Assembly: GCF_010389155.1 (NCBI RefSeq)
Contig: NC_057761.1
Span: 25,442,210-25,506,209 of the forward strand
Source of the DNA: Erigeron canadensis
Taxonomy: Eukaryota > Streptophyta > Magnoliopsida > Asterales > Asteraceae
Reading direction: 5' to 3'
Length of the DNA: 64,000 nt
This document shows, in pieces, positions 12,430 to 23,793 of the stretch. A program made the translations under genes and the position numbers. The notes under the pieces were generated by a model, which saw only the letters and a list, made by a program, of their open reading frames with translations, was not told the origin of the DNA and did not search any database. Within the stretch, counting starts at the first letter, position 1, and every line of letters begins with the position of its first letter.

Positions 12430-15400
12430 ATGGTAGTAATCCAACCGGCAACCGCCGTCCGTACACCCGCCGGTCACTTTTCACGGCAATGCCATCTCAT
12501 TTCTCACCCTACCTCCTTCTTTTTCTTCAATCCCAGGTACCATTGCCTCCACTTACTTACCCACTACTACTAGTAATTTCATTTTTTAGCTGATAAAACA
12601 TTAAATAAAAGATAATATGTTGTATCTAAAAATAGAATGTTGCTGACTGTTGCCCCAAGTGTTGTAAATAACGGTCAGATAATTATATTTCAAGGCGATT
12701 ATCTTTATGTACAACATTTTACTACGTTTGACCCAAATCCATATATCCATAATATAATAACTAGTTTTGTACCCGCGCGATGCGGCAAGATGCACTTGGG
12801 TGATGATGTGTTTGCGGATGGAAAATGTTTTTGTAAACTTTTTCATCAAGGATAAAATACTGTGCATCAAACACATGTTAGCACTAGAATCCTTTCTACC
12901 AAATTTCTTCGTAAGGAGGTTTTTTTTTTACTATAATCCTATCCCTAAGGTGGTTAGTTCATTATTCCGTATTAGATAATATTAATAATGTATGTTGAAC
13001 TGTTAGGCCTAGTGCCAACGGGGTTGGTGGCCCATTGGTAAGGTCTTTGACCTTGGGAGATTCCATCTTTTGGTTCGAGTCCCACTTCTCACATTTGTTG
13101 GGATGGATTAACAGGCGGTTTTTCGGGAGTCCTAGTTTCCAGGCATATATGTAATTTAGGAGTAGAAGTAGAATAAAATGTCGTTCAAAAAAAAAAAAAG
13201 GCCTAGTGGTAAGGTTTCCAATCTCGAAGGTCCAGCAGAGACCTGGATTCCAGCCTCGTAGGATAAACGTCTTAGGTTGGCCAGGGAAAAAGCCTAGGAA
13301 ATGACCACTAAAATAACAGTTAGGCTGCGTACATCAGAGCCAAGAGCTCGACCTTTCCAGGATAGACTGAACAGTGGTCCCTTTCGGTTTACCCATTTTG
13401 ATGTTGAACTGTTATAGAGAAGTTAAGAATACGGATACTTTCATAATTTGGGTCAACTAAAATTTTTCTAGAGGACCCTTGAATCCCCATTATGTTGAGA
13501 CCCTGAACATCAATCAAGCTAGACACTTTTTATTTTCAATTCTTCCTCCTTAACTTTTTTAAATACCAGATTGTGGGTGGTTTTTGGAGAATTTTTTCGC
13601 ACATTTTGATATACAATCGTTTTTTTTTTTTGCAGGAACAAGTATACAAGATGCAAAAATGTGAAGAACAACAGGATTAAAGCTTGTGCAGGGGAGCTGT
13701 CAGGTACCATGAAACTGGCAAATCCACATCAGCTATATCATCCGTCTGAAGACATTTCGGATTGTGAAGAATCAGATGAAAATGGGGATGCCATTCTTAG
13801 ACCTGCTGAAACTAGTAGGACAATTATTGAGGTATTTTTACAAATTTTTTAGGTTTGTGTGTGTAAAAAAACCTAGTTTTAGTCAATGTATAGAGGCCTG
13901 TGCTATAAGTTTATAATAAACCAAGGGATTAGGGCATCAGGTTAACTAGTAAGTGTTTAGTCTTAGTGTGTTCATTATGAAATAGGTCCTTAGAGAAGTT
14001 TACTGAGTATGTTCTTTTAATGTGCAGTTTCTCCGCAACTTTATGAAATAGATTGATGCAATTCATATTGTATAGCAACTTAACTGGCAATGTTATATGT
14101 GTACTTCATAGTATAATTATGGCAAAACATTTGGCAAAACTTTTGAAGTTATTATACAAATTGCCGACGACGCCTTCTTTTTGATGTGTTTTGATTTTTT
14201 ACCTCTTGGGAACTATCTCTGCCACGAAATAGAATTGAATCTTCTGAGCTTTAGCTTTGTCCCAAAATGAAGGAACTAAATGCACTACTTGGAGTTTCAA
14301 AACAACAATTATATCCCACTTATTGTATCCTTTAAGTTTCATTATGTTCTATAGAACTCCTTTAAAATCATATGTTCTCCAATCTCCAGATCATCAATGC
14401 TTGCTAATCAGGTGAGAGTCTTTTGGGATGCCTTCTGTGATCAAATTTTATAATGATACTAGCTCCCCAGTTGCATAAAACCGTTAGAAATGTAATTTTT
14501 TGTGTTATTTGGTGAAGAAGGCCCCTCATATATTGATCATAAGATGCTTTTTTCAGGCAAACAGCAACGGATTGCTTATGTTCTCAGGTCTGGTCAATGA
14601 CAGAGTCTACGAGAACATCTTCTTGCCCGAATTGTCTTATGTCAAGGGTGAAAATGGAAGTAAGTTGCTAAGTCAAATTTTCAATTGTCATACTTTTTAT
14701 TTTGTAAATAGAAGCTCATCATTGGTTCTACCACCTTCGCAGATATATATTTCCAAGTGAAAAAAGATGAAGATATTTTGCAGACTCTTGCTTCTGGGGA
14801 TAATGTTGTGGTATGTCACATTGTCATCTCACTATCAAAGTTTGTTTCCGTTTTATTGTATCACATCTAGGTGGTGTTTGGGTATACATAAAGAATCTAG
14901 TCTGATATGATCTCGCATCGGCTCTAATACCAATTGATACGAACCCATCCCATAATAGGCTCGCATCATGTCATAAGAGGTGTAGAACTCACTCCCAAAA
15001 GCTAGCTCAAAGGAGGAGGGGACACCTAGGCTTATAAACCACCAACCAATCCCATACTTGGCCGATGTGAGATCATATCATAGTCTTTTAATAAAGTAAA
15101 ATACAAGGTTGTATGCATTAGAGATATGCTTGTGACTTTTGACCCATCTGTATTATTCCATCTTGGCTACTTTTTTTTTTCCTTCTGTTTTTCACCTATT
15201 TGACCAGTTAGAAACTTACAATAAAACTCAAATAAATGTATTTAGATAGTCATCTAGTCAAAGCCAGATTTGTTTTTTCATGATGCTTATTGTAGTCTAG
15301 AGTGACTCTAACCAATATTAGCTCAGAAGATAATTGAAGTGAGATGTTTTAAGGAAAAATAAATGACTTAGTGAAGTGGTATCACCTATTGAATATTCCT

Positions 15401-18201
15401 TCTATATGTTCAATCTTGTTAACCACTTAACTCAATGCAGCAAGTCATAATAGGCTTAGATACCACACAAATGGTCAGCGAAATGGAATCATTAAGACTA
15501 TCAGATGATGATTCTGATTTTGAGAATGAAGATAGTGATGTTGACGATGATGAAGAAGATGATGATGACGATGTAGATGGAAACTATGTAAAGGTGATTG
15601 CTTCTTTTTTTTTTAAAATATGTCTTCTGTCGGTTGAACATTGTCTAGTTGTACATTTTTCATATCAAGCTTAGTTTGTTGCAGGATTGGGTTTCAGTTC
15701 TTGAAGATGATGATGACTCTGATGGATCTGCTGGTGACTGGGCAAAATTGGAGACCATGCGTTCTTCCCATCCAATGGATTTTGCTAATCAGCTGGCAGA
15801 TGTAAGAATTTTATCCACAGGGTGTTATATAACATAGAATTACCTGGCTCGGGTAACTGTTCAAAATGGGTCCAGGCTAAAACAGGTATATGCTAGTACA
15901 GGTCAGAACGAGTGGATCGGGTTGACTCACAAACATTTTCTTGCACATCTTTTTTTTTATATTTTTTTTTATCAATAACTAAAGTATTACTGATGACTAC
16001 AATAACAAAATTATCACAGCAAATATATATAAGAAATGCAACTGAAAAAAGGATTTATGAGGTTTTTTATTATTATGAATAGACTTTGGATGATTTCCAA
16101 TGCTTTCCTCTTTTAACTAAGTTTTTGGACCACTCATCTCCAAAATGCAAGTCAACCCATTGAGTAGTTGATAAGTTGAATTTTCCTGCTCTAGATTTCT
16201 CTGAGCAATATGAAATTATGAATTGTAACTCTTGCTAGGGTCATCTTCAGTGGTTATCTGTTCATGTTTCTTGGGAAGTTTTATACTTCATCCACTCATG
16301 CTTTGTCTATCTTAAGTCACTAATGCATTTACCTGTGGCATGCTTTTCGTGGTTCTTCAGTTTGTATCAGATGTTCCTATAGACTGCATGGACAGGCCTC
16401 CTTCTGGTCTTGCAATTCATGGCCTTGTGAGACCTGCATTTGTTGAAGAGAATCCCGTTGTCAACAGCCATATGTTTAACCATCAATCCCATGATGAAAA
16501 AGCAAAACAGAGTGCTAAAGGATCCTCAAAAGATGTTCAAAACTTGGAAGTATTGCATAAGGATCAGAGCTCTGGAAATGGGAATTCATACTATAAGCTA
16601 GAGATGATCAAAATGCAATTAATTTCAGCACATGGCAATCAGGTATATTGGATCTCGACTGTCGATTTAATATAGATCATAAGGTTATTTATTATTACTT
16701 TTTCTTTTATGATATGCAGTAGAGGTGGTAAAATGGGTACGTTGATTTAGTGGGTTGGGTGAAGGGTCAAAAAGAATATTTGTAGGGGTTGAAATGGGCA
16801 CAATTTTTAGTTGAACCTTGAGTCTTTATGTATATTGAAAGTTTCTATAAATAATTAGCAGGTTAAATATGATTACAACAGCCATAATCTAACGATATTA
16901 ACATAAATGCTCTGCATAAACCGTTAATGCTCCGCATAAACCGATTTTTGAGGTTGCAAGTGTAAAATAATAGGCTATTGGCTATGTTCCACCCATTTGA
17001 CCCCTTCTTTTGGGATTTGGCCAAATTTGACCATCTAGCGATAAAACATAACCTAAATCGACCCTTTCATAATTAAATGGATTAAAAGTGCCCCCTTTAT
17101 TTGCAACATATCCTTTGTTTTGTGTCTTGGAGGAAGTTTTAGAGGTTGTAGTTCATCTGTGAGTACCTTCACTTTTCATAGAATTTTTTTCCACAAAAAC
17201 TTTGTATGATCTTTTAATTTCTCTACAGACGTCCGTTGAAGTGGATGATTTTAGCAGGTCTCAACCTGATTCTGTTGCACATTCAGCTGCCAAAATCATA
17301 TCTCGGGTTAAATCTGGTGGAGATAAGATGACACAAGCTCTTAAATCATTATGTTGGAGATGCAAGGGGATTCAGGTGGAGGTAATGTTTACTCATTTTC
17401 TCTGGAATTGTCTTTAATTATTTTACAAATGTCTTGATTTCAAATGAAAACCGTGCTTTATACATGACCGAAATTTGTAGGATTTCTGAATTCAATATTC
17501 TTGTTGCTACTTTGAGTTGGCAAATAAGACTTGTTACAACTAATGACAGGAGGTGGCTCTAATTGGTGTGGACAGTCTTGGATTTGACTTGAGAACGTGT
17601 TCTGGTAGACAAGTTCAAACATTGCGGTTTGCATTTCAAAATCGGGTAAATTAATAACTTCTCATGACTACAAGTAACTGTATAAGTTCTTTATTGTAAA
17701 TTGGCCAGGCGAACTGATATTGATTTTAAGATCACGACTCAAGTGAAACTTTCAAGACCTAGACTTCGAAGTATTCCAAAAAAACACATTTCAATAATAT
17801 TCTTTAATAACTTCTCTTCAATTTAATATTCTTGTTTATACAATGCACTAACTTGTTTTATAATGTGTATTAGATTAGATAAGCTGAGTAGATTATCATA
17901 TCAGTAATACCTTAACATAATTTATTGATGAAAACATTGAATAAAGAAGAATTGACGCAAACCAAACAGTACCAAAAATACCCACTTTGACCCGAATTAG
18001 TTGATCAGTTATCCAGCCAACACAGTTCCCTTTTTCTTATCTCTACTTGAAATTGTGCACAAGTATATAGCTACTAACACTTTTGTGAAATTGCAGGCCA
18101 CATCAGAGTATGGTGTGGAAAGCCAGTTGAATTGCTTACTCTTCCCTACAACCCTGGGCCAGCAGCTGAAGAAAGAAGTTGTTCACCAATCCGAGTATTG
18201 A
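12430..18201 (+). CDS. Pyridoxamine 5'-phosphate oxidase-like (FMN-binding split barrel) protein with C-terminal DUF2470
   Basis: Ten exons join without a frame error to 459 codons plus stop: 12430-12536, 13636-13831, 14557-14659, 14743-14810, 15441-15593, 15685-15801, 16361-16642, 17229-17381, 17550-17645, 18097-18201; all introns are GT-AG. Residues about 1-35 are Ser/Thr/Arg-rich, as in plastid transit peptides. About residues 60-250 resemble the split-barrel half (RPAETSRTIIE, LMFSGLVND, WAKLETMRSSHPMDFA). A strongly acidic Asp/Glu run lies near residues 175-220. DUF2470 covers about 345-425 (AHSAAKIISRVKSGG, IGVDSLGFDL). Remembered relatives are Arabidopsis At3g21140/At1g51560, in the wider HugZ/GluTR-binding-protein superfamily. 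A plastid tetrapyrrole-related role is inference. Intron 1 contains nested SINEs and a Helitron-like element. Confidence 0.9.
12761..12976 (-). mobile_element. Short Helitron-like element in intron 1 of the PNPOx-like gene
   Basis: Read on the minus strand it starts with TC after a host A (12976) and ends with CTAG before a host T (12761). Just inside the 3' end is a short hairpin within CCGCATCGCGCGG, followed by a GTACAAAACTAG tail. The same 3' end recurs at several other places in the window. It has no coding capacity. Confidence 0.55.
13006..13400 (+). mobile_element. Older tRNA-derived SINE, interrupted by a younger SINE
   Basis: The body is flanked by perfect 14-bp direct repeats (ATGTTGAACTGTTA) at 12992-13005 and 13401-13414. 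It starts with an A-box-like GGCCTAGTGGTAAGG and has a weak B-box-like GGATTCCAGCC about 40 bases later. The younger SINE plus its duplication occupies 13015-13208, splitting the older SINE within its A-box region. Without that insert the older element is about 200 bp. Confidence 0.75.
13015..13198 (+). mobile_element. Younger tRNA-derived SINE nested in the older SINE
   Basis: It has a pol III A box at 13028-13038 (TGGCCCATTGG) and B box at 13072-13082 (GGTTCGAGTCC), and ends in an A run at about 13187-13198. A 10-bp target-site duplication (AGGCCTAGTG) flanks it at 13005-13014 and 13199-13208. All parts of a plant SINE are visible. Confidence 0.88.
14901..15084. repeat. Inverted-repeat element in intron 4 of the PNPOx-like gene
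   Basis: The ends share an imperfect inverted repeat of about 23-25 bp built on TGATATGATCTCGCATCGGC, found in reverse complement near 15060-15084. Between the arms is unique DNA. It looks like a foldback or MITE-type insertion; no convincing target-site duplication was found. Confidence 0.5.
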
Positions 18202-19079
18202 TAACATGGGGAAATTAATTAAACTTGCTGGCCACCTATGTGTAAGTTTTACTATAGTTAGTACTTTGTTCTAATACCAGTATATAACATAGCTGCAACT
18301 ACGCAGACCAAATCACCTTTGTTCAGTCCGATTGCACTATATTGCACGTATCTTGTGAATATAATGATCCACTGTCTTGCAGAGTAAGTCTTGATATATC
18401 CAAGTTTTGTAACTTTGACGTCGGCGTGAGAACGTAACAAAGAGAACTATACATAGCTGATTTTGAAAGGAACAAGTTGGAGAATGAACGAGTACACCCT
18501 GCCTCAAGGATACCTTAAAAGAATATTTGTAATAACTTATGTAAAAATATATATCATTTATAATGGTAATGTATCTTAATTATTTTGTGGTAGCTGGGGT
18601 GCATCTTAGTTAAATATTTTCTTCATCTACCATACACAGGGTCTGGTAATCATCATCCTGACATCTTTACACGAGACCTTGGTGGTGGCTACGGGAGGGT
18701 TTGGAGATGGATGCGGGATACCCTGGTTTGGCCGCATACATTTAAGTATAAAAAAACCCGCCCTTCCCGAATAAGAAAAACCTCATCCTAAAACGCAGGC
18801 CATCTTGTTCGAGCAAGAATAAGTAAAAGAGTCACGCTTTCAAAAGCAATTTGTGCTTGCGCTCGTTGAAGTCAAGTTTGAGCATGATAGTTGTTTGAGT
18901 TCGAGTCAAGCTCCAACAACAAATTAGTGCTTGATTAGTTTCATTAGCCTTGCTTAAAATTAATATTCAGCTTCCTCAGAAGCTCGGAATGAGCTGGACG
19001 AGCTTATTGAGTATTTGAGTGTGTATGTGTTGGTATCAAAACTTATGGATAAACAAACAAATTATTTCAATGTAAACGA
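18202..19079. other. 3' flank of the PNPOx-like gene and spacer
   Basis: This contains the likely 3' UTR of the upstream gene and AT-rich spacer up to the RPS10 promoter. No further exon or bounded repeat was recognised. Confidence 0.45.
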
Positions 19080-19081
19080 AA

Positions 19082-19174
19082 AGCCCAATAATACCAAATC
19101 ATAAGAAAGCCCAATCTAAAAATGGGCTTCCTCTTTCGCAACCCAAAATCAACAATACGGTTTTTGTAGGGTTT
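19082..19174 (+). promoter_or_regulatory. RPS10 promoter: three site-II motifs and a telo-box
   Basis: Three site-II elements (TGGGCY in either orientation) lie at 19082-19087, 19108-19113 and 19123-19128, and a telo-box (AAACCCTA, minus orientation) at 19167-19174. This combination is characteristic of plant ribosomal-protein and other growth-related promoters. It sits about 70-160 bp upstream of the eS10 start codon. Confidence 0.75.
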
Positions 19175-19241
19175 GAAATACTCTGTTGCTGACCCATAAC
19201 CGATATTCCTCCTCCGCCGTTTGCCACCACCACCACCAACC

Positions 19242-21547
19242 ATGGTAAGATTAATCTCCACTCATTTCTATTCTAACCCACATTCATTTTTCTTCCATTT
19301 TACTTACATTCTATGCATATATATTTTTCAGATCATCCCTGACAAAAATCGCAAGGCCATTTCCAAGTACCTCTTTCAAGGTATCTATCTATCTATCTAT
19401 CTATACATATATGTATGTATCTATCTTTATTATTTATAAAAAATACAATAATCTTGTTTATTGATGTATGAGTGTAGAGGGTGTATGTTTTGCAAAGAAA
19501 GACTACAACTTGGCAAAACACCCAGAAATAGATGTCCCAAATTTGCAAGTAATTAAGCTCATGCAAAGCTTTAAGTCAAAGGAATATGTCAAAGAAACAT
19601 TTGCATGGATGCATTACTATTGGTTTCTTACTAATGATGGCATTGAGTTTTTGAGAACTTATTTGAACCTTCCTTCCGACATTGTCCCTGCTACTCTTAA
19701 GAAGTCTGCTAAGCCCCTTGGTCGCCCCTCCGGTGCCCCCCCTCGGTAATAATTGAAAATGTTTTTTTTTAGTATATAATTTGGTTAAGGTTTAATGATG
19801 TTTGAGGGTTTAATTGGTGTGGTTCACTGGTTTGTGATTTTAGCGGTCCGCCGAGATTTGATGGAGATAGGCCGAGGTTTGGTGATAGGGATGGATATAG
19901 AGGTGGGCCGAGAGGGCCTCCCGGTGAATTTGGTGGCGAAAAGGGTGGTGCTCCTGCTGATTACCAGCCTGCTTTTAACAGGGTAAGTTTTTTTTTAATA
20001 TGATAGATATTGTTTCATGTGTTACTTGTTCTGTTTTTGCTTCTTGATTTGATGCATATGATATTTGTGTGGAAGACGCTTTTAGAATAAGAATTTAGGA
20101 TACTTCAAAAAGGCGGTTTAGGAAGATTTTAGTTTAAACCAAGGTTGTAAATATTGCTTTCGGTATCGTATCGGCCGACCCCCGATATGCGATATATCGG
20201 ATATGTCGGGGATATATCGGATACCCTATTTTTGGTTTTGTCAATTTTTTTTTTACTGATATTGACCGAAATGGCCGATATTGACCGATAAGTGCCGATA
20301 TTGACCGACATTTGACCAAAACGAGAAGTTCACCCGATAACCTATATTTCGTATCAGTTGAAGGCCCGATATATCACCGATATATCGGCCGATATGGCCG
20401 ATATTTGCAACACTGGTATAAACTGAAAAAGGCGGCTTAGGAAGATTTTAGTTGTTTGAACATATTCAAATTTTTTTGATTGAGTTTGTTTGTAATGTAT
20501 ATACAGTGCCTTCATTTTCTTAAGAAACTTCATAGTGTTGATGCTATGTTTAAGGTTGGTTTGGCTTTAAAGATGTCTGCTTATTAAAAAAGCATTTGAT
20601 ACAAAGCAATGTTTTGTGCATTGGACATTTTCAACCTTGGATAGTTTGGTGCAAGGCTTACAATGTTTATGATTATTTTCTGAGATTTGTTTTCCTTGCT
20701 GAATAGTTATAACCTCTTAATGAAACCTTGTTTGCTAACTTCAAATAAAGTTACAAAAATATAGCAACATTGCCATGCCGTCACTTTTTTTGAGCTATTG
20801 CATCTGTTCTAACAGATAAAGTTGTGTATTATATAAAAACACCATGTTGTAATCATTGCAATAATCGCAATAGAATACTATGTGGAGCTCAACAAAAGTG
20901 GAGATTGTTATTTGTTATTGATTCAGCTCAAGTGGTTGTGGGCACATAATTTTTTGTTTTTGGCATCTAGACAATAACTAACTTTGATCCTCCTATAACT
21001 TTTGGACCTACATTTTTTGGGTGTTGTGTATTATCTGATTAAGGCAAGGATTGTAATTGTTACAAGACAAATTTAGTTAAAATGTTACAACCTGAAGAAA
21101 TTAACAATGAAATAGCTGTGAATCTGCAATTACTTGTGATAAGGCTAGCATCTTTGACTAGATATACACATATTGTTAACAACATATTTCACTTTACTAG
21201 CAATAAAAGAGATTTCGTAGGATACCATGAAGATCTTCCTTTGTTTTGAAAGCCTCAAAATTGAAAGTAAATTGTCTTTGCATGGAATGTCATCTTTAAA
21301 TGCCTGGATAATAATAAAATTTCTATTCAATAATTCAAATGAGATGAATCTTTATTAGAGGAGCGTAAACTATGTTTGTAGTGAAATTTGCTTTGAGAGT
21401 CGCTAATTTTTAAACCTATGGTTTTCTGTATCGATATGAGAGTTTTTGCATCTTTAACCTATGGTTTTCAAAAATTTGCAGGGTGCTGGTGGAAGACCCA
21501 GTTTTGGCCGTGGAGGAGGTGGTGCACCCCCCAGCTCAAGCTCTTAA
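19242..21547 (+). CDS. RPS10: 40S ribosomal protein eS10 (plectin/S10 domain)
   Basis: Five exons give 174 aa in one open frame: 19242-19244 (the ATG alone), 19332-19380, 19478-19745, 19844-19982, 21482-21547. The protein opens with [17 protein letters not shown], continues through the conserved S10/plectin domain ([40 protein letters not shown]) and ends in a Gly/Arg/Pro-rich tail, as eS10 proteins do. It is a component of the small cytosolic ribosomal subunit near the mRNA entry side. The first exon consists only of the start codon, an arrangement common in plant ribosomal-protein genes. Intron 4 (about 1.5 kb) hosts a hAT-type MITE. Partial copies of this gene lie at 47-48.9 kb. Confidence 0.96.
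20140..20415. mobile_element. hAT-type MITE in RPS10 intron 4
   Basis: The terminal inverted repeats are CAAGGTTGTAAATAT on the left and CAGTGTTGCAAATAT in reverse complement on the right. The 8-bp flanks GTTTAAAC (20132-20139) and GTATAAAC (20416-20423) differ at one base, as an aged hAT target-site duplication would. The interior is built of many short CGATAT/GACCGATATT words in both orientations. The duplicate copy of this intron at 47.6-48.5 kb lacks it. Confidence 0.8.
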
Positions 21548-22860
21548 ATATTCTTGCAGTTTTTGCAGATTTTAGCCGAACTTAAAACTATAAATTAGTT
21601 TTTTTTTAATGTCGTTATAACTTTCTATTGTAATTGCACCGAGTGTTATAATTTTACAATTTTGACAATTTATGGATTCCATTTTCCCATGTGATAATCT
21701 TTTAAGTTCTAATTTTTGATCTCCGTGTGGTAAACTATATTGTTTTTCCTGTTATGACTTCTGGCCTTTATAGTTTAATTAGTGAAGGCAGTTTTATGAC
21801 TTTTGGCCGTTATAGTTTAATTCTACAATTTTGTCAATTTATGGATATCTGTTTTAACTTTTAAGCCTTGGGTCCTTGCTTATAAGGTCATCCCCATGCA
21901 TCCCAATCACCAAGGACGATCGACATTATTGGCATAGAGCATTCTTTGCCCTGTGTCCTCTGAATTAGTCCTCATGTGGACTCTTGCAGACGCTCCATTG
22001 TGGGGTAGCATGTGGATCGGCTACAGTTTTTTTCTTTATTTTATTTTATTTTTTTTATATGTGTAGTGTATATGTATGTATATTTGTGTGTGTGAGATAA
22101 GTTATAAAATAATTGATGATGTGGCGAAGAAGTTCTAGGAAGCTTTTCTTATAGGCATGGAGAGTCCTGAGGAGAATTCTGAATGGTGTGATACTGACTT
22201 AACAGTGAAGAAGTCCTGAGGATGCTTCACTTATTCCCGTGACTTTTCATCTCTAGTTAAACTTGCTGGTCATTTATGGTATTGGCCATATCTCTCTGCA
22301 TTCAAGATAATGTAGATCTTAAAATGCTTAAAAACCCATGTGTCCTATAAACGTTTTCGAGTACTGTTAGACCGGAGGAACCGGTTAGGTATTTTTAATA
22401 GTTACTTAAAAAATATTTTATAAAATCGTTATTATACTTATTACAAACTTTAAAGAAAAGACCAAAATACATTTACAATATACTAAAAAGATAATATCAA
22501 ATAACTATAATAAAAGAACATGTAAAATATCAAATAGCTATGATAAAAGAACATATAAATTTGAAAGTTCACAAAACTGAAAATAACATGAAAGTATAAA
22601 CACGATCATAAATATTACTAAAAGAATAGTTCAAAAACAAAACAAAACTGAACCGGAAAAAGGCCGGCAATAGAGTAACGCCGGGTTCACAATTGTTAAA
22701 AACCGGGCTTAAAAAACAAGACACCTCTCCGAGAAAATGGCAATATCGCACATATACATTAAATTGAGTGTCAAATAAACTCTTAATGAAAAGTGAGTGA
22801 CAAATTTACAAATTAATCCTTTTTAACCATTAATTAACTACTGTGAGTACTTAGTGAAAT
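21548..22860. other. RPS10 3' region and spacer
   Basis: The 3' UTR of RPS10 probably ends within the first 200 bases. The remainder is AT-rich spacer with no supported gene. A short repeated segment (TTTATAGTTTAATT... / GTTATAGTTTAATTCTAC...) occurs near 21767-21845. Confidence 0.4.
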
Positions 22861-22864
22861 ATTT

Positions 22865-23150
22865 ATTTAAAAACTAAATTTTATGTGAAAACTAGAAAAT
22901 TAGTCAAAATACATTGTGATCTGAATTTAACACAATGTGTTTTTATTGTGTAATCTAAAATACGTTGTGTTAAGTTTAAATCACAGTATGTTTTTGATAA
23001 CGTTGTAAATCAGAAAATTGTTCAAACACACTGTGATATGAACTTAACACAATGTGTTTTTGAAAAACATATTAAAAATACACTGTGTTAAATTCAGATC
23101 ACATTGTGTTTGACAGTTTTTTAGTTTCATGAAAATTTTAGTTTTCAAAT
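22865..23150. repeat. Foldback element with internal ACACTGTGAT-type repeats
   Basis: The outer arms are inverted copies (AAAACTAAATTTTATGTGAAAACT versus AGTTTCATGAAAATTTTAGTTTT). Inside, a word of the type ATCTGAATTTAACACAATGTG recurs about four times in alternating orientation. A transcript would fold into a long imperfect hairpin. A partial relative lies at 27180-27265. Confidence 0.6.
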
Positions 23151-23197
23151 GATTAAAACCCCTTAATTAATAAGTTAACTTGATGGAGTAAAACGTA

Positions 23198-23522
23198 TCT
23201 ATACTCTATATTAAAGAAAATACTCCCCATGTTAAAAGTTACATGGAGGGAAATGTCTAAAATGCCCTCCTATGTAATATTTACACCTACAAGGCTACAA
23301 CCGTTTAAAATATTTTCACATACACTATTCTCTTAACATTAATAATTAAATTACACTATCAATCTTTTATTTTTTCTAAAATATCTCCATTAACCTTTTA
23401 AATCAAATACTTTTATATTAATTATTTACGGCACTCGACGTCGCATCCACCACCAACACTCGCCTCCACCACCACACCGTCGCCGTCACGACTACCTCCG
23501 CATCGCGCGGATACAATGCTAG
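23198..23522 (+). mobile_element. Short Helitron-like element upstream of the B3 gene
   Basis: It begins with TCTATACTCTATATTAAAG after a host A and ends with a CCGCATCGCGCGG hairpin, then ATACAATGCTAG followed by a host T. Termini and A|T insertion agree with plant Helitrons. It is non-coding. Confidence 0.65.
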
Positions 23523-23793
23523 TAAAATCAAACATATATTTATGACGGCCAAAAATATTGAAAAAAATCGGGTACGGTACGTATACTTTCCTTATCAATA
23601 CGAGTTACTCATATATCTCCTTAATCATTTTATTAAATTTATTTACTAATTTAATACGTGTGCAACTAGTAACAAATTGTTTCCTGTATGCTACGTATGC
23701 TAGCTACTCGTTGATTAGGGTTCGAATTACATATATATTGTTGTCATTGCTTTTTAGAAATTATATTCGATCGACTGCTTCAAAGTAACAATA

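Noticed and set aside
13028..13082. tRNA-like A and B boxes as a possible tRNA gene
   Set aside because: No cloverleaf can be drawn; the A tail and target duplications show a SINE.
16721..17040. Possible hAT MITE in intron 7 of the PNPOx-like gene (TAGAGGTGG...ACCATCTA ends)
   Set aside because: Termini resemble a known MITE type but no matching 8-bp duplication was found and the inverted repeats are weak.
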